Source: Candidatus Obscuribacterales bacterium (GTDB taxonomy: Bacteria > Cyanobacteriota > Vampirovibrionia > Obscuribacterales > Obscuribacteraceae). Taken from it: 64,000 nt of DNA. The notes below the pieces were generated by a model. That model saw nothing but the letters and a program-made list of their open reading frames with translations. It had not been told where the DNA came from and did not search any database. Positions 42,908-51,214 of this stretch are shown piece after piece. The stretch lies in the NCBI GenBank assembly GCA_019744775.1, contig JAIETZ010000003.1, positions 372,001 to 436,000 on the forward strand, given 5' to 3'. The stretch's first letter is position 1; each line of letters starts with the position of its first letter. The translations under genes and the position numbers were made by a program.

Positions 42908-43999
42908 CTAGCTGTTGCCAGCAGCTACCGGGGACTTGAGGCTGGCGATGCTGACTTGGGCAGCCATTTGCTTAGCTACGTTGAGAAATGCTTGCGAGAC
43001 TGGGTGGTTGATGTCCAGCGATGTGATAGGCATTCCGTTGTCGCCGCCTTCTCTGACGGCTATATCGAGCGGTACTTCACCTAAAAATGGTACGCCAACT
43101 TCTTCAGCGAGTGCTTTTCCGCCGCCGTGGTTGAAGATGTCGGTGCGACCTTCGCAGTGCGGGCAGTGGAAGTAGCTCATGTTTTCGACAAAGCCCAATA
43201 CTGGGATTTGCATTTGTTGGAACATGGCTAAGCCTTTGCGTCCATCAAGCAATGCAATGTCTTGCGGAGTTGTGACAATGACGCCACCTGTTAGGTTGGT
43301 TGCTTGGCTGATGCTCAATTGTGCGTCACCCGTGCCTGGTGGCAAGTCGACTAATAAGTAATCTAGTTCGCCCCATTCAACATCACGCAAGAATTGACGA
43401 ATGGCTTTGTCGAGCATTGGACCACGCCAAATAATTGGTGTGTCTTTCGAGACGAAAAATGCCATTGAGATGCATTTGATGCCGTGCTTTTCGGCAGGCA
43501 TAATTCTGTTGTTGCGACCTTGTGGCTCATAGCCATCGAGTCCCATCATCGCAGGAATATTTGGCGCGGTTATATCTGCATCGAGAATGCCGACTTTGGC
43601 GCCGAGGTGAGTAAGCGCAGCAGCTAAGTTCAACGTTACTGTCGATTTGCCGACGCCGCCTTTGCCTGATGTGATGGCGATGATTTGTTTGATGCCTTCA
43701 ACCGGTTCGCGACCTTGGACTTTGCGTCCGGATGCAACTGATGCTGTGGATTCCATTTCCACTTCTTCAACGCCGTCTAGTTTGAGCAAAGCTTCACGGC
43801 AGTCGTGCTCGATTTTCTCTTTGAGCGGGCAAGCCGGTGTTGTCAGGGTTAGCTTGAAGAACACCTTTGGCAGATTGATTTTGATATCAGAGACCATATT
43901 GAGGGTGACGATATCTATGTGCAAATCCGGGTCTTCGACCTTGCGGAGTGCGTTGAGGATGTCCTCTTCTTTCAGTCCCTTATTTTTGTTGCCAAACAT
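42908..43999 (-). CDS. mrp: Mrp/ApbC-type P-loop iron-sulfur carrier ATPase
   Basis: 363 aa. An N-terminal MIP18/DUF59 domain (about residues 8-85) is followed by the P-loop ATPase with deviant Walker A SGKGGVGKST and the cluster-binding CPHC in YFHCPHCEGR. LADFNLP-type switch regions are replaced by the usual VDLPPGTGDAQL. It carries and hands over [4Fe-4S] clusters and works downstream of the SUF system encoded at 51-57 kb, though not adjacent to it. Confidence 0.94.
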   Translation of the reverse strand: MFGNKNKGLKEEDILNALRKVEDPDLHIDIVTLNMVSDIKINLPKVFFKLTLTTPACPLKEKIEHDCREALLKLDGVEEVEMESTASVASGRKVQGREPVEGIKQIIAITSGKGGVGKSTVTLNLAAALTHLGAKVGILDADITAPNIPAMMGLDGYEPQGRNNRIMPAEKHGIKCISMAFFVSKDTPIIWRGPMLDKAIRQFLRDVEWGELDYLLVDLPPGTGDAQLSISQATNLTGGVIVTTPQDIALLDGRKGLAMFQQMQIPVLGFVENMSYFHCPHCEGRTDIFNHGGGKALAEEVGVPFLGEVPLDIAVREGGDNGMPITSLDINHPVSQAFLNVAKQMAAQVSIASLKSPVAAGNS

Positions 44000-44292
44000 A
44001 GTGTTCCGCCTGCCTTTAAACGCGTTAATCTCATGAGTTCCTATGGAAAATCATATTACTGATTAACTCAATAGAGCCCGTTCATAACATAAACTTCTCA
44101 AACCGAAATTCCAGAAGCCTGACTCCATCTTCATGATAGCTCTTCAGTAGCAACTGTATGCACTTAGTCGTTATCAGTTTGCACTCTAATACTTATTACT
44201 AAATAGTTAAATTTGCCTCTTGGCGAGAAACAAACATTAGACGCGAGCATCTAACGTGCGAAGCGTCTATCAGATTCGTATGGAGAATCGCC

Positions 44293-45645
44293 ATGAACAT
44301 CGTGTCTTATAGGGGACCCGGGATGGCCGGCGGGTTATCCAATGCCATGACGAAGGTTTGGGAGAAGGACGAAAATAATGGAAACTGGTGGTTTGTTTCA
44401 GATAATGCTCTTTCCGTTTCTAGAGGGAAAGACAGCAAATCTGAAACACTTGCTGTGGTTGATCAGGACATAATCAATGGTCACTACAGATACTGCAACG
44501 ACTTTTTGTGGCCGGTTATGCACGACCTGTCCGCCTATGCGACATATCGTATGGAAGATCGCAAACACTACAAAGCGTTCAATCGCTTGTTCGCACCGGC
44601 AATTATAAAAACATCGGCAAATGAATTGCAGCAAGGTTGCTTTATTCACGACTACCAATTGGCTGGAATGCCGATGCTCTTGAAACAAGATGGACACGCT
44701 GTCTCGGCGTTGTTCTGGCATATTCCTTGGCCGAAGAAAGTCGAGGAGCATCATGTATTGGCGATTGTCGACATTGTTCGCCCGATGCTTTATGCCGACA
44801 TCATCGGCTTTCATACGCAAGAATACGTCGACAATTTCGTCGCCTTCGTTGAGCAAAACGTCCCCGACTATAAAGGTGATTTGCGCAAGAAGGTAGTTGC
44901 CGCACCACTAGGAATTAATTACAATCTCTGGTCCAGCCTTGCCGACAAACAAGAAAAAGAATTTCTTCAGGTTCTTATAGGGAAAACCCCTATGGTTTTA
45001 TCAGTCGACCGATCTGATTTTACTAAGGGCGTCAGCAACCGCATGCAAGCTATAGATCTGTTTTTTAGAATGCACCCGCAATGGAAAGAAAAAGTTCGCT
45101 TCTTGCAAGTATGCGGAAGAACTCGAGCCGGCATTGACGTATTTGATAAGTATTGGGTGGAGTGTCGTCAGCTTTCGCGCTGTGTAAACAACGAGTGGCA
45201 AACAGAAGATTGGCGTCCAATCACCTGGTTGGATCAGCCATTGAACAGCGGTGAATTGTCGATGCTTTATAGAAATGCAAATGTAATGCTGGTAAATCCA
45301 TTGCGCGATGGACTGAATCTCACTGCTAAAGAATACATTGCGTGTCAGAAAGATGAGCCTGGAGTATTGGCGCTATCATCTGGTGCCGGCGCATGGGCGG
45401 AATTAGCAGACGGTTGTGTGCCTGTTGATCCACGTCAACCAGGACAAATGGCAGATGCTATGAATACTGCTTTGAACATAAGCAAAGTTGAAAGAGACAT
45501 GCGCATGCAATTGCTAACAAAAGCAATTCGCGGTAATACGCTGGACAACTGGTGGCAGAAATTTACGCTATTGCTTGCTGATAAAGCTACTGCGGCCCAT
45601 AAATATAGTAGTGGCAAATCTTATTATGCAGAGCTAGCAGGATAG
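44293..45645 (+). CDS. otsA: Trehalose-6-phosphate synthase (GT20)
   Basis: 450 aa. It makes trehalose-6-phosphate from UDP-glucose and glucose-6-phosphate. GT20 motifs in order: VSYRGPGMAGGLSNAM, HDYQLAGMP, FWHIPWP, FHTQEYVDNF, SVDRSDFTKGVSNR and NPLRDGLNLTAKEY. GGAG lies 8 nt upstream. No otsB is adjacent; the HAD protein at 47454 is the only phosphatase candidate here. The 293-bp leader contains an AGACGC/GCGTCT hairpin at 44239-44268. The gene opens a stress-like block with a ferritin-like protein and an ECF sigma factor. Confidence 0.92.
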   Translation: MNIVSYRGPGMAGGLSNAMTKVWEKDENNGNWWFVSDNALSVSRGKDSKSETLAVVDQDIINGHYRYCNDFLWPVMHDLSAYATYRMEDRKHYKAFNRLFAPAIIKTSANELQQGCFIHDYQLAGMPMLLKQDGHAVSALFWHIPWPKKVEEHHVLAIVDIVRPMLYADIIGFHTQEYVDNFVAFVEQNVPDYKGDLRKKVVAAPLGINYNLWSSLADKQEKEFLQVLIGKTPMVLSVDRSDFTKGVSNRMQAIDLFFRMHPQWKEKVRFLQVCGRTRAGIDVFDKYWVECRQLSRCVNNEWQTEDWRPITWLDQPLNSGELSMLYRNANVMLVNPLRDGLNLTAKEYIACQKDEPGVLALSSGAGAWAELADGCVPVDPRQPGQMADAMNTALNISKVERDMRMQLLTKAIRGNTLDNWWQKFTLLLADKATAAHKYSSGKSYYAELAG

Positions 45646-45855
45646 TCATTGTTGGTGCTACCACCATAAATCTTATAGGGTAACCCCAGTCAAAGTTAAG
45701 GGATATGGTTCAAATGCTTGCCACCACTTGGTAAAGTGGCAAACTTGAGTTTAGGGGCTACGTTGGGAGAACGAATATCTGCCCAACATCTTTATTCGAG
45801 AAACCATTTTCCAACAAGCGTGTTGGAAAGCAGATATAAAAAAGAGGATAGGGAA

Positions 45856-46323
45856 ATGAGCCAGGTTACTAGAGACATTCTGCAAAAGAATTTGCGTGGC
45901 GGTGAAGTGTCCGCACTGAATTCTCTCTTGTGTGGAGAGATTTCTGCAGTGGAAACTTACAATCAAGCCATTCAAAAAGTAAAAGACATTAGTCTAATTC
46001 CTACATTGGAAGATTGCCGCAATTCGCACGCGATTAGAGTGGCAAGACTGAAAGAACGTATTGCTGAACTCGGTGCTATGAGCAGCGATGATTCAGGGCT
46101 ATGGGGCACAATGACAGGGCTCGTGGAAGGGACCGCAGCTCTGTTTGGTGATCGAGCCGTCGTTGCTGTTCTCGCAGGAGGCGAGGAGTATGGGACGCAA
46201 CAGTATAACGACAACATTGAACAACTAGATATGGATTCAAGAACAGTTGTGCGCAAAGAGTTATTGCCTGCACAAAAGGCAACACAACATCTTGCAAGCC
46301 GTTTGAATTCAACAGTCCACTAA
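45856..46323 (+). CDS. Ferritin-like four-helix protein (DUF2383/PA2169-like)
   Basis: 155 aa from the ATG at 45856 (MSQVTRDILQKNLRGGEVSALN) with AGGATAGGG just upstream; a longer reading is rejected because its extra N-terminus looks unstructured. Four amphipathic helices with ferritin-like placement of Glu and His (GEISAVETYNQAI, DCRNSHAIRVARL, GGEEYGTQQYNDN) fit the DUF2383/DUF892-related group. Function in these families is usually stress protection or unknown. It lies between otsA and the ECF sigma gene. Confidence 0.65.
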   Translation: MSQVTRDILQKNLRGGEVSALNSLLCGEISAVETYNQAIQKVKDISLIPTLEDCRNSHAIRVARLKERIAELGAMSSDDSGLWGTMTGLVEGTAALFGDRAVVAVLAGGEEYGTQQYNDNIEQLDMDSRTVVRKELLPAQKATQHLASRLNSTVH

Positions 46324-46412
46324 TTAAATTGAGTAAGTGTAGATGCAAGTTGATAGGGTGCTTGCAGCTTACGGGACCCGTACTAGACCCATGTATTTGG
46401 AGGCACACTATT

Positions 46413-47075
46413 ATGAGTCTTCTCGCGACTAATTCAGAAACATATACAGTACCTGTTGTTACTACTAATAATCACAAGTTATATTCCGAAAAGGATAATT
46501 TCGAATTGATTATTGCTAGCCGTACTGGCGATGAACGAGCTTTTGAAGAACTCGTAAAGCGTCACGAAGGTCAAGTCTATGGACTTCTGTATCACCTTGC
46601 GCCGGATTGGCGGGATATTTCTGATCTAGTACAACAAGTGTTTATAAAAGTATGGTGTTCGATTGGCGATTTGAGAAATTTACAAGCGTTTGAATCTTGG
46701 CTGAGGCACATTGCTGTAAATGTCTTCTATGCGGAACTGCGCAAGCGTCCAAGAAGACTGCGCGAAGTTTCGCTTGATGAACCAATTGACAGCGAACGTC
46801 GTCGTGAAGGCACGCGTGACATCGCTGCCACTATGCCGGGACCAGAAGAAATTTGTGAAGGACAGGAATTGATGGGATTAGTCAAAGAAGCCGTTAATGA
46901 CCTGCCGCAGCAATTCCGTGTTGCTATTGTTCTTCGTGAGTTTCAGGGATTGGCTTACGAAGAGATAGCAGCAATTACCGGCACAGAAATAGGTACCGTT
47001 AAATCACGCATTTCGCGCGCCAGAACCAGAATTCAAAAAGCAATTGCGCCCTACTTGGAAGTCACCAGACATTAA
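46413..47075 (+). CDS. ECF-family RNA polymerase sigma factor
   Basis: 220 aa from the ATG at 46413 with GGAGG 10 nt upstream. Region 2 (AFEELVKRHEGQVYGLLYHL...DISDLVQQVFIKVW...FESWLRHIAVNVFY) and region 4 (LVKEAVNDLPQQFRVAIVLREFQGLAYEEIAAITGTEIGTVKSRISRAR) are complete, with a long linker between. A typical transmembrane anti-sigma gene is missing; the small gene right after it is the only candidate regulator. It may control the surrounding trehalose and ferritin-like genes. Confidence 0.93.
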   Translation: MSLLATNSETYTVPVVTTNNHKLYSEKDNFELIIASRTGDERAFEELVKRHEGQVYGLLYHLAPDWRDISDLVQQVFIKVWCSIGDLRNLQAFESWLRHIAVNVFYAELRKRPRRLREVSLDEPIDSERRREGTRDIAATMPGPEEICEGQELMGLVKEAVNDLPQQFRVAIVLREFQGLAYEEIAAITGTEIGTVKSRISRARTRIQKAIAPYLEVTRH

Positions 47076-47091
47076 GCCGGAGGTGAGGGAG

Positions 47092-47442
47092 ATGAAATTG
47101 AAGAGAATAGAGCATATTGAAAATGGGACACAAACACCAAGTGTTATCGATATCGAATTAAAACCGGATGATTTGTCGGTGGAGGCTTTTGCCAACCTGC
47201 GCCATTTGATTGACGAAACCAATCTTATGGAGCACGATCAAGTTGTGGAAGTTAGTCCCATAGGTGACTATGAGGTTGTGTTTATCATAGAAACCACGGA
47301 TGGTACTACTCATAAAGCAGTTTTTCGTGACGCTGAGCTGCCGCCTGAGTATAAGGAACTTGCCGACTATATAAAGGAAATTGGCAAAACTGGTAGTGTG
47401 CCCATGACCAAGCATAGCTATATAGATATCACACCTAGATAA
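47092..47442 (+). CDS. Small soluble protein next to the ECF sigma gene, unknown
   Basis: 116 aa from the ATG at 47092, preceded by GGAGGTGAGGGAG and 16 bp after the sigma stop. The sequence is acidic, with no membrane helix and no His/Cys zinc motif of ZAS anti-sigma factors. No family is recognised. Its tight position says it is co-expressed with the sigma factor; whether it regulates it is unknown. Confidence 0.65.
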   Translation: MKLKRIEHIENGTQTPSVIDIELKPDDLSVEAFANLRHLIDETNLMEHDQVVEVSPIGDYEVVFIIETTDGTTHKAVFRDAELPPEYKELADYIKEIGKTGSVPMTKHSYIDITPR

Positions 47443-47453
47443 GGTAACGTCCT

Positions 47454-48647
47454 ATGCGATACTTTGCGCTCGCATGCGATTACGATGGAACAATAGCTAC
47501 ACATGGAATCGTCGATGAAAAGACGGTCTCGGCTTTGCGCCGCTTCAAGAGTTCCGGAAGGAAATTGATTCTTGTTACTGGAAGAGTATTAGAGGATTTG
47601 TTTGTTGCTTTTCCGGAATTCAACGTGTTTGATTTGATCGTATGCGAGAACGGCGCTGTTTTGTATCGTCCATCGACTAGGGAAGAAGTGATTCTAAACG
47701 AGCCGACACCGGAAGTGTTTGTCAAAATGCTTGAGGAAAAGGGCGTGCAACCATTAGAAGTAGGCCGTTCAATCGTTTCTACTTGGACTCCGAATGAAAC
47801 AACGATTTTAGAAAGCATTCGCGATCTTGGTTTAGAGTTGCACGTCGAGTTTAACAAGGGTTCAGTAATGGTTTTGCCTCCGGGCGTGACAAAAGCGACT
47901 GGTTTAAAGGAAGCGCTTGCTGAACTGGGATTGTCCAAGCACAACACAGTTGGTGTAGGGGATGCCGAAAACGACCACGCGCTCTTGAGCTATTGCGAAT
48001 GTGGCGTTGCCGTGCAAAATGCTTTGCCGCTGCTCAAAGAGCGTGCTGATTTTGTCACAGAGGCTACTCATGGGGCTGGTGTCGCTGAGCTAATCGACAA
48101 CATTATGACTAATGACCTAGCTCACGTAACAGGCAATGGAAACGGCAAAGTAGACCGTCATCAAATACTATTTGGTAAAAAGACTGACGGCAATAATGTC
48201 TGTCTTCCTGCTTATGGTTCGGTTGTATTGCTGGCAGGACCTTCGGGTAGCGGCAAATCAACTGTGACTTTGGGAGTGTTGGAACACTTGATGCAAGCCG
48301 GCTATCAATTTTGTTTGATTGATCCGGAAGGTGATTATTCACAGTTGCAGGGAGCCGTAGTGTTGGGCACACCAAAACGCGCTCCTAGTTTTGATGAAGT
48401 GATGCAAGTATTGCGCGAACCGACAGAAAGCGTTGTCGTGAATTTGCTCGGCATCCCTTTGGCAGATAGGCCAGGATATTTCCAGGGACTGTTGCCGTAT
48501 ATTCAAGAATTACGCGCCAGAATAGGTAGACCGCATTCGAAGATCGTTTTGGAGCGCTGCCCTAATTACCGGATTGCCAGCGTTTTCAACATCCATGGAA
48601 TTTTGAATCGCCAAATGTGCGATCAGTTCAGGCGTCCAGTAGCCTAG
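47454..48647 (+). CDS. HAD phosphatase fused to a truncated HerA/DUF87-type ATPase
   Basis: 397 aa. Residues 1-220 are a Cof/SPP-type HAD hydrolase: nucleophile Asp9 in CDYDGT, LVTGR, and GVGDAENDHALL. A linker leads to a P-loop domain with Walker A GPSGSGKST (262-270) and FCLIDPEGDYSQL. From memory, full-length relatives continue after ELRAR.GRPH with a DEAHH Walker B and some 200 residues more. Here homology stops at GRPH (residue 361) and 36 unrelated residues follow, so the ATPase should be inactive. The HAD half could still act, perhaps as trehalose-6-phosphatase. The break lies 30 bp before a 25-bp repeat tied to the AbiE insertion. Confidence 0.75.
   Translation: MRYFALACDYDGTIATHGIVDEKTVSALRRFKSSGRKLILVTGRVLEDLFVAFPEFNVFDLIVCENGAVLYRPSTREEVILNEPTPEVFVKMLEEKGVQPLEVGRSIVSTWTPNETTILESIRDLGLELHVEFNKGSVMVLPPGVTKATGLKEALAELGLSKHNTVGVGDAENDHALLSYCECGVAVQNALPLLKERADFVTEATHGAGVAELIDNIMTNDLAHVTGNGNGKVDRHQILFGKKTDGNNVCLPAYGSVVLLAGPSGSGKSTVTLGVLEHLMQAGYQFCLIDPEGDYSQLQGAVVLGTPKRAPSFDEVMQVLREPTESVVVNLLGIPLADRPGYFQGLLPYIQELRARIGRPHSKIVLERCPNYRIASVFNIHGILNRQMCDQFRRPVA
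48567..48591 (+). repeat. Left 25-bp direct repeat bracketing the AbiE cassette
   Basis: 24 of 25 bases identical to 50253-50277 (core ACCGGATTGCCAGCG). Read on the minus strand it encodes the last residues LKTLAIR and a stop, as the right copy does for the nucleoside hydrolase; the two differences there are synonymous or stop-for-stop. Confidence 0.85.
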
Positions 48648-48653
48648 ACAAGT

Positions 48654-48720
48654 TCTAAGTTACTGGATTGATAATTGACATAGTGGATGCAGTAAGTTAG
48701 GATATATCTAAGTTACTGGA
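48654..48720 (+). promoter_or_regulatory. Promoter with repeated operator boxes before abiEi
   Basis: TCTAAGTTACTGGA occurs twice (48654-48667 and 48707-48720), with a near-inverted CAGTAAGTTAG at 48690-48700. Between them TTGACA (48675-48680) and TAGGAT (48698-48703) are 17 bp apart. The layout fits the AbiEi type of negative autoregulation. Confidence 0.7.
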
Positions 48721-48726
48721 CAAAAT

Positions 48727-49362
48727 ATGCCTAAAGTTGACCTAATTCAACTACGTAAGACTATCGGACGTGAAGAGTTTGATTACCCTCTTTTAGTGTC
48801 TGCCCTATCTCCTTATTTGGCTATTGACCAAAAGATCAATGAATTGCTGAAATCAGGTGCGATTGTTCGGGTTAAAAAAGGGCTGTACGTATTTGGTTCC
48901 AAGGCTCACCAAAAGGACATTTGTAAAGAAAGCTTGGCGAATTTGATTTACGGTCCTTCTTGCATCTCGATGGAATATGCCATGTCGTATCACGGCTTGA
49001 TACCCGAACGGGTTGAAACAATCACAAGTGTTACTCCGAAGAGAAACAAGGAGTTCAATACTCCGGTTGGGCGTTTCACCTACAGGCATCTATCTATAGC
49101 AAAGTACCCGCATGGAATAGAACAAGTATGGATCGATCAGCAACATCCGATTCTTATGGCAACACCGGAAAAGGCACTATGTGATTATGTGGCGCTACAT
49201 AACGTGACTGAGATTACGAACTCGAAGGAAGCGAAAGATTTCTTGATGTCTGATCTTCGTATTGATCCGGACGTTTGGAGCAGACTGGATGTCCGGAAAC
49301 TTCTCCGGCTGAATAAGGCTTATAACAGCCGCAGCATCGCCAGTATTTTGGAGGTATTGTGA
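48727..49362 (+). CDS. abiEi: AbiEi antitoxin (type IV toxin-antitoxin)
   Basis: 211 aa. An N-terminal winged helix (about residues 1-60, with FDYPLLVSALSP and IVRVKKGLYVF) is followed by the AbiEi C-terminal domain (ISMEYAMSYHGLIPERV, TPEKALCDYVAL). AbiEi represses its own operon and neutralises AbiEii without binding it tightly. It overlaps abiEii by 4 bp. Promoter boxes precede it. Confidence 0.9.
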   Translation: MPKVDLIQLRKTIGREEFDYPLLVSALSPYLAIDQKINELLKSGAIVRVKKGLYVFGSKAHQKDICKESLANLIYGPSCISMEYAMSYHGLIPERVETITSVTPKRNKEFNTPVGRFTYRHLSIAKYPHGIEQVWIDQQHPILMATPEKALCDYVALHNVTEITNSKEAKDFLMSDLRIDPDVWSRLDVRKLLRLNKAYNSRSIASILEVL

Positions 49363-50225
49363 ACCCTGCTATCTCATCCATGCTTGAAAAGTACAACTGC
49401 GAGAGTCGGCAGGACTACGAGAACGCGCTTAAGGAGATTGTGCAAGAAATTGCTCTGCTTGGACTTTGGCGGGCAAAGTTCTTCGAGCATGCTGCATTTT
49501 ATGGCGGTACCTCGCTACGGATTCTTTACGGAATAGACCGCTTCTCCGAAGACATTGATTTTTCTTTGCTCGAACCACAAAAGGACTTTGCCTTAAAGCC
49601 ATATCTTGATGCAGTCGGAAATGAACTTACTGCGATGGATTTCAATGTTGAAATCGCAGAAAAAAGGAAGAGCAATGACACCATTGATTCTGCGTTTATC
49701 AAAGCTGGTACGAAAGAGCATCTTCTTAAAATCGACGTCCCGGAAGAAATTTCGGAGCGGATTCATCGAAATGAACAGATTAAGATAAAGCTTGAGGTTG
49801 ATACTGATCCGCCTGGCGGATTTGAAACAGAGGCGAAAACTCTTTTGCAACCGATTGCGTTTTCCGTGAGAAGCTATCAGCAACCAGATTTATTTGCTGG
49901 AAAAATACATGCGGTGCTTGCACGAAAATGGCAAAGTGGGCGGGTCAAAGGACGGGATTACTATGATTTTGTGTGGTATATCGGACGCAACGTACCTGTT
50001 CGTTTAAGTCATTTAGAGCAACGGCTGCGGCAGACTGGTGAATGGACATCATCAAAAAAGATGACGCGCAATGATCTGTTGGATTTGTTAAAGGACAAGT
50101 TTGCGCGTTTAGAGGTAAAACGTGCCAAGGAAGATGTTCTTCCGTTTATAAAAGATCCACAGGCGGTGGAGATTTGGTCTCATGATTTCTTTCAGTCCCT
50201 GCTAACGCGCCTAGAGATTGTTTGA
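49359..50225 (+). CDS. abiEii: AbiEii nucleotidyltransferase toxin
   Basis: 288 aa. The GSx10DxD-type nucleotidyltransferase motif is present as FYGGTSLRILYGIDRFSEDIDFSL; KIDVPEEIS and FAGKIHAVLARKW.SGRVKGRDYYDF are the further AbiEii motifs. Known AbiEii enzymes halt growth, some by adding nucleotides to tRNA acceptor ends; phage abortive infection is one outcome. Start GTG overlapping the antitoxin stop. All key residues are present, so it should be active. Confidence 0.92.
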   Translation: MNPAISSMLEKYNCESRQDYENALKEIVQEIALLGLWRAKFFEHAAFYGGTSLRILYGIDRFSEDIDFSLLEPQKDFALKPYLDAVGNELTAMDFNVEIAEKRKSNDTIDSAFIKAGTKEHLLKIDVPEEISERIHRNEQIKIKLEVDTDPPGGFETEAKTLLQPIAFSVRSYQQPDLFAGKIHAVLARKWQSGRVKGRDYYDFVWYIGRNVPVRLSHLEQRLRQTGEWTSSKKMTRNDLLDLLKDKFARLEVKRAKEDVLPFIKDPQAVEIWSHDFFQSLLTRLEIV

Positions 50226-50251
50226 AATCACTTCCAACGCGGGAAAACCAG

Positions 50252-51193
50252 CTACCGGATTGCCAGCGTCTTCAACAGCAGGTCTTCGAAAGCCTTGTTG
50301 TTGACCTTAATGGCTGCTTTTACTTTGCGTCCGCCAAACAGGTGAGTTGTTAGTCTGCCTTGGCTTGGCCCTTCGGTGACGATGTTCACGCGAATCTCTT
50401 TGAAGGAGAAGATGTTTGGATCCATGACTGCAGCGGCAGTGACCGTATCCCAGAAGTAATACTCGTATCCTTTTACAAGAGACCAGAGAGCCATCGCGAG
50501 TTTTGATGCGGTGTAAGTTTCAGCTTGTTTTTCCAGTCTGGCAAGAAAGTCTTTATTGAGCGGAAGCTGGTTGGTTATATCCAATGTGATTAGCTTCACT
50601 GGTGCGCCCAGTTCGAGAATCATTTTCAACGCTACCGGATCAGCAAACACATTCCACTCGGCAGTGCCGTCTTTGTCTTCGCGTTCGACATTGCCTGGTA
50701 CTTTGATAGCACCGCCCATGATGACAAACTCTTCGACTTTGTCTTTTAGTTCCGGGCGATCTTCAAATACTTTGGCTACATTCGTGAGGGGACCGGTGGC
50801 GACGATTGTTACCGGCTGTTTTGAATTGCTCAGACAATCTTTGATTAGTGTTTCTGAACGGCGACCCTGTCCGTCCTGATAGAGTTTTTTCAAAGATATC
50901 TCGCCGAATATAGGCAAATCATTGATGATGCGACTTTCTTTGCGCCAGTTATCCGGAAATGGATAAGGCACAGAGTCTTCGCTCAAGGCAACTTCGGGGC
51001 CTTCCAAACCGAGATAGGTAGCCATTTTCAGAAGGGCGCGAAAAGACTCCGGCGCGTAGCAGTCACCGTTGGTGATTGTCACAGCTTGTAAATCCACAGA
51101 TGGTGACAGCCAGAGCAAAACGCTGCTCAAGAGGTCGTCAACGTGACCGTCATTGTCGTGAATTACCGTTCTTGTTTGGTGATTAGTAGACAT
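50252..51193 (-). CDS. Inosine-uridine preferring nucleoside hydrolase family protein
   Basis: 313 aa from the ATG at 51193, with AGGTG about 6 nt upstream (a GTG two codons earlier is less likely). It has an N-terminal DNDGHVDD in place of the usual DTDxGxDD calcium-binding motif, TGPLTNVA, MGGA and NVFADPVA as in the family. It splits ribonucleosides into base and ribose. The substituted motif (Asn for Thr, His-Val) departs from the rule, though the metal-binding acids remain. Its last codons form the right 25-bp repeat. It follows the suf operon by 21 bp and could be read through from it. Confidence 0.85.
   Translation of the reverse strand: MSTNHQTRTVIHDNDGHVDDLLSSVLLWLSPSVDLQAVTITNGDCYAPESFRALLKMATYLGLEGPEVALSEDSVPYPFPDNWRKESRIINDLPIFGEISLKKLYQDGQGRRSETLIKDCLSNSKQPVTIVATGPLTNVAKVFEDRPELKDKVEEFVIMGGAIKVPGNVEREDKDGTAEWNVFADPVALKMILELGAPVKLITLDITNQLPLNKDFLARLEKQAETYTASKLAMALWSLVKGYEYYFWDTVTAAAVMDPNIFSFKEIRVNIVTEGPSQGRLTTHLFGGRKVKAAIKVNNKAFEDLLLKTLAIR
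50253..50277 (+). repeat. Right 25-bp direct repeat bracketing the AbiE cassette
   Basis: Copy of 48567-48591 with one mismatch; it overlaps the stop and last codons of the nucleoside hydrolase gene. Distance between the two copies is 1,686 bp. Confidence 0.85.
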
Positions 51194-51214
51194 GGACACC
51201 TAATAAATCGCGGA

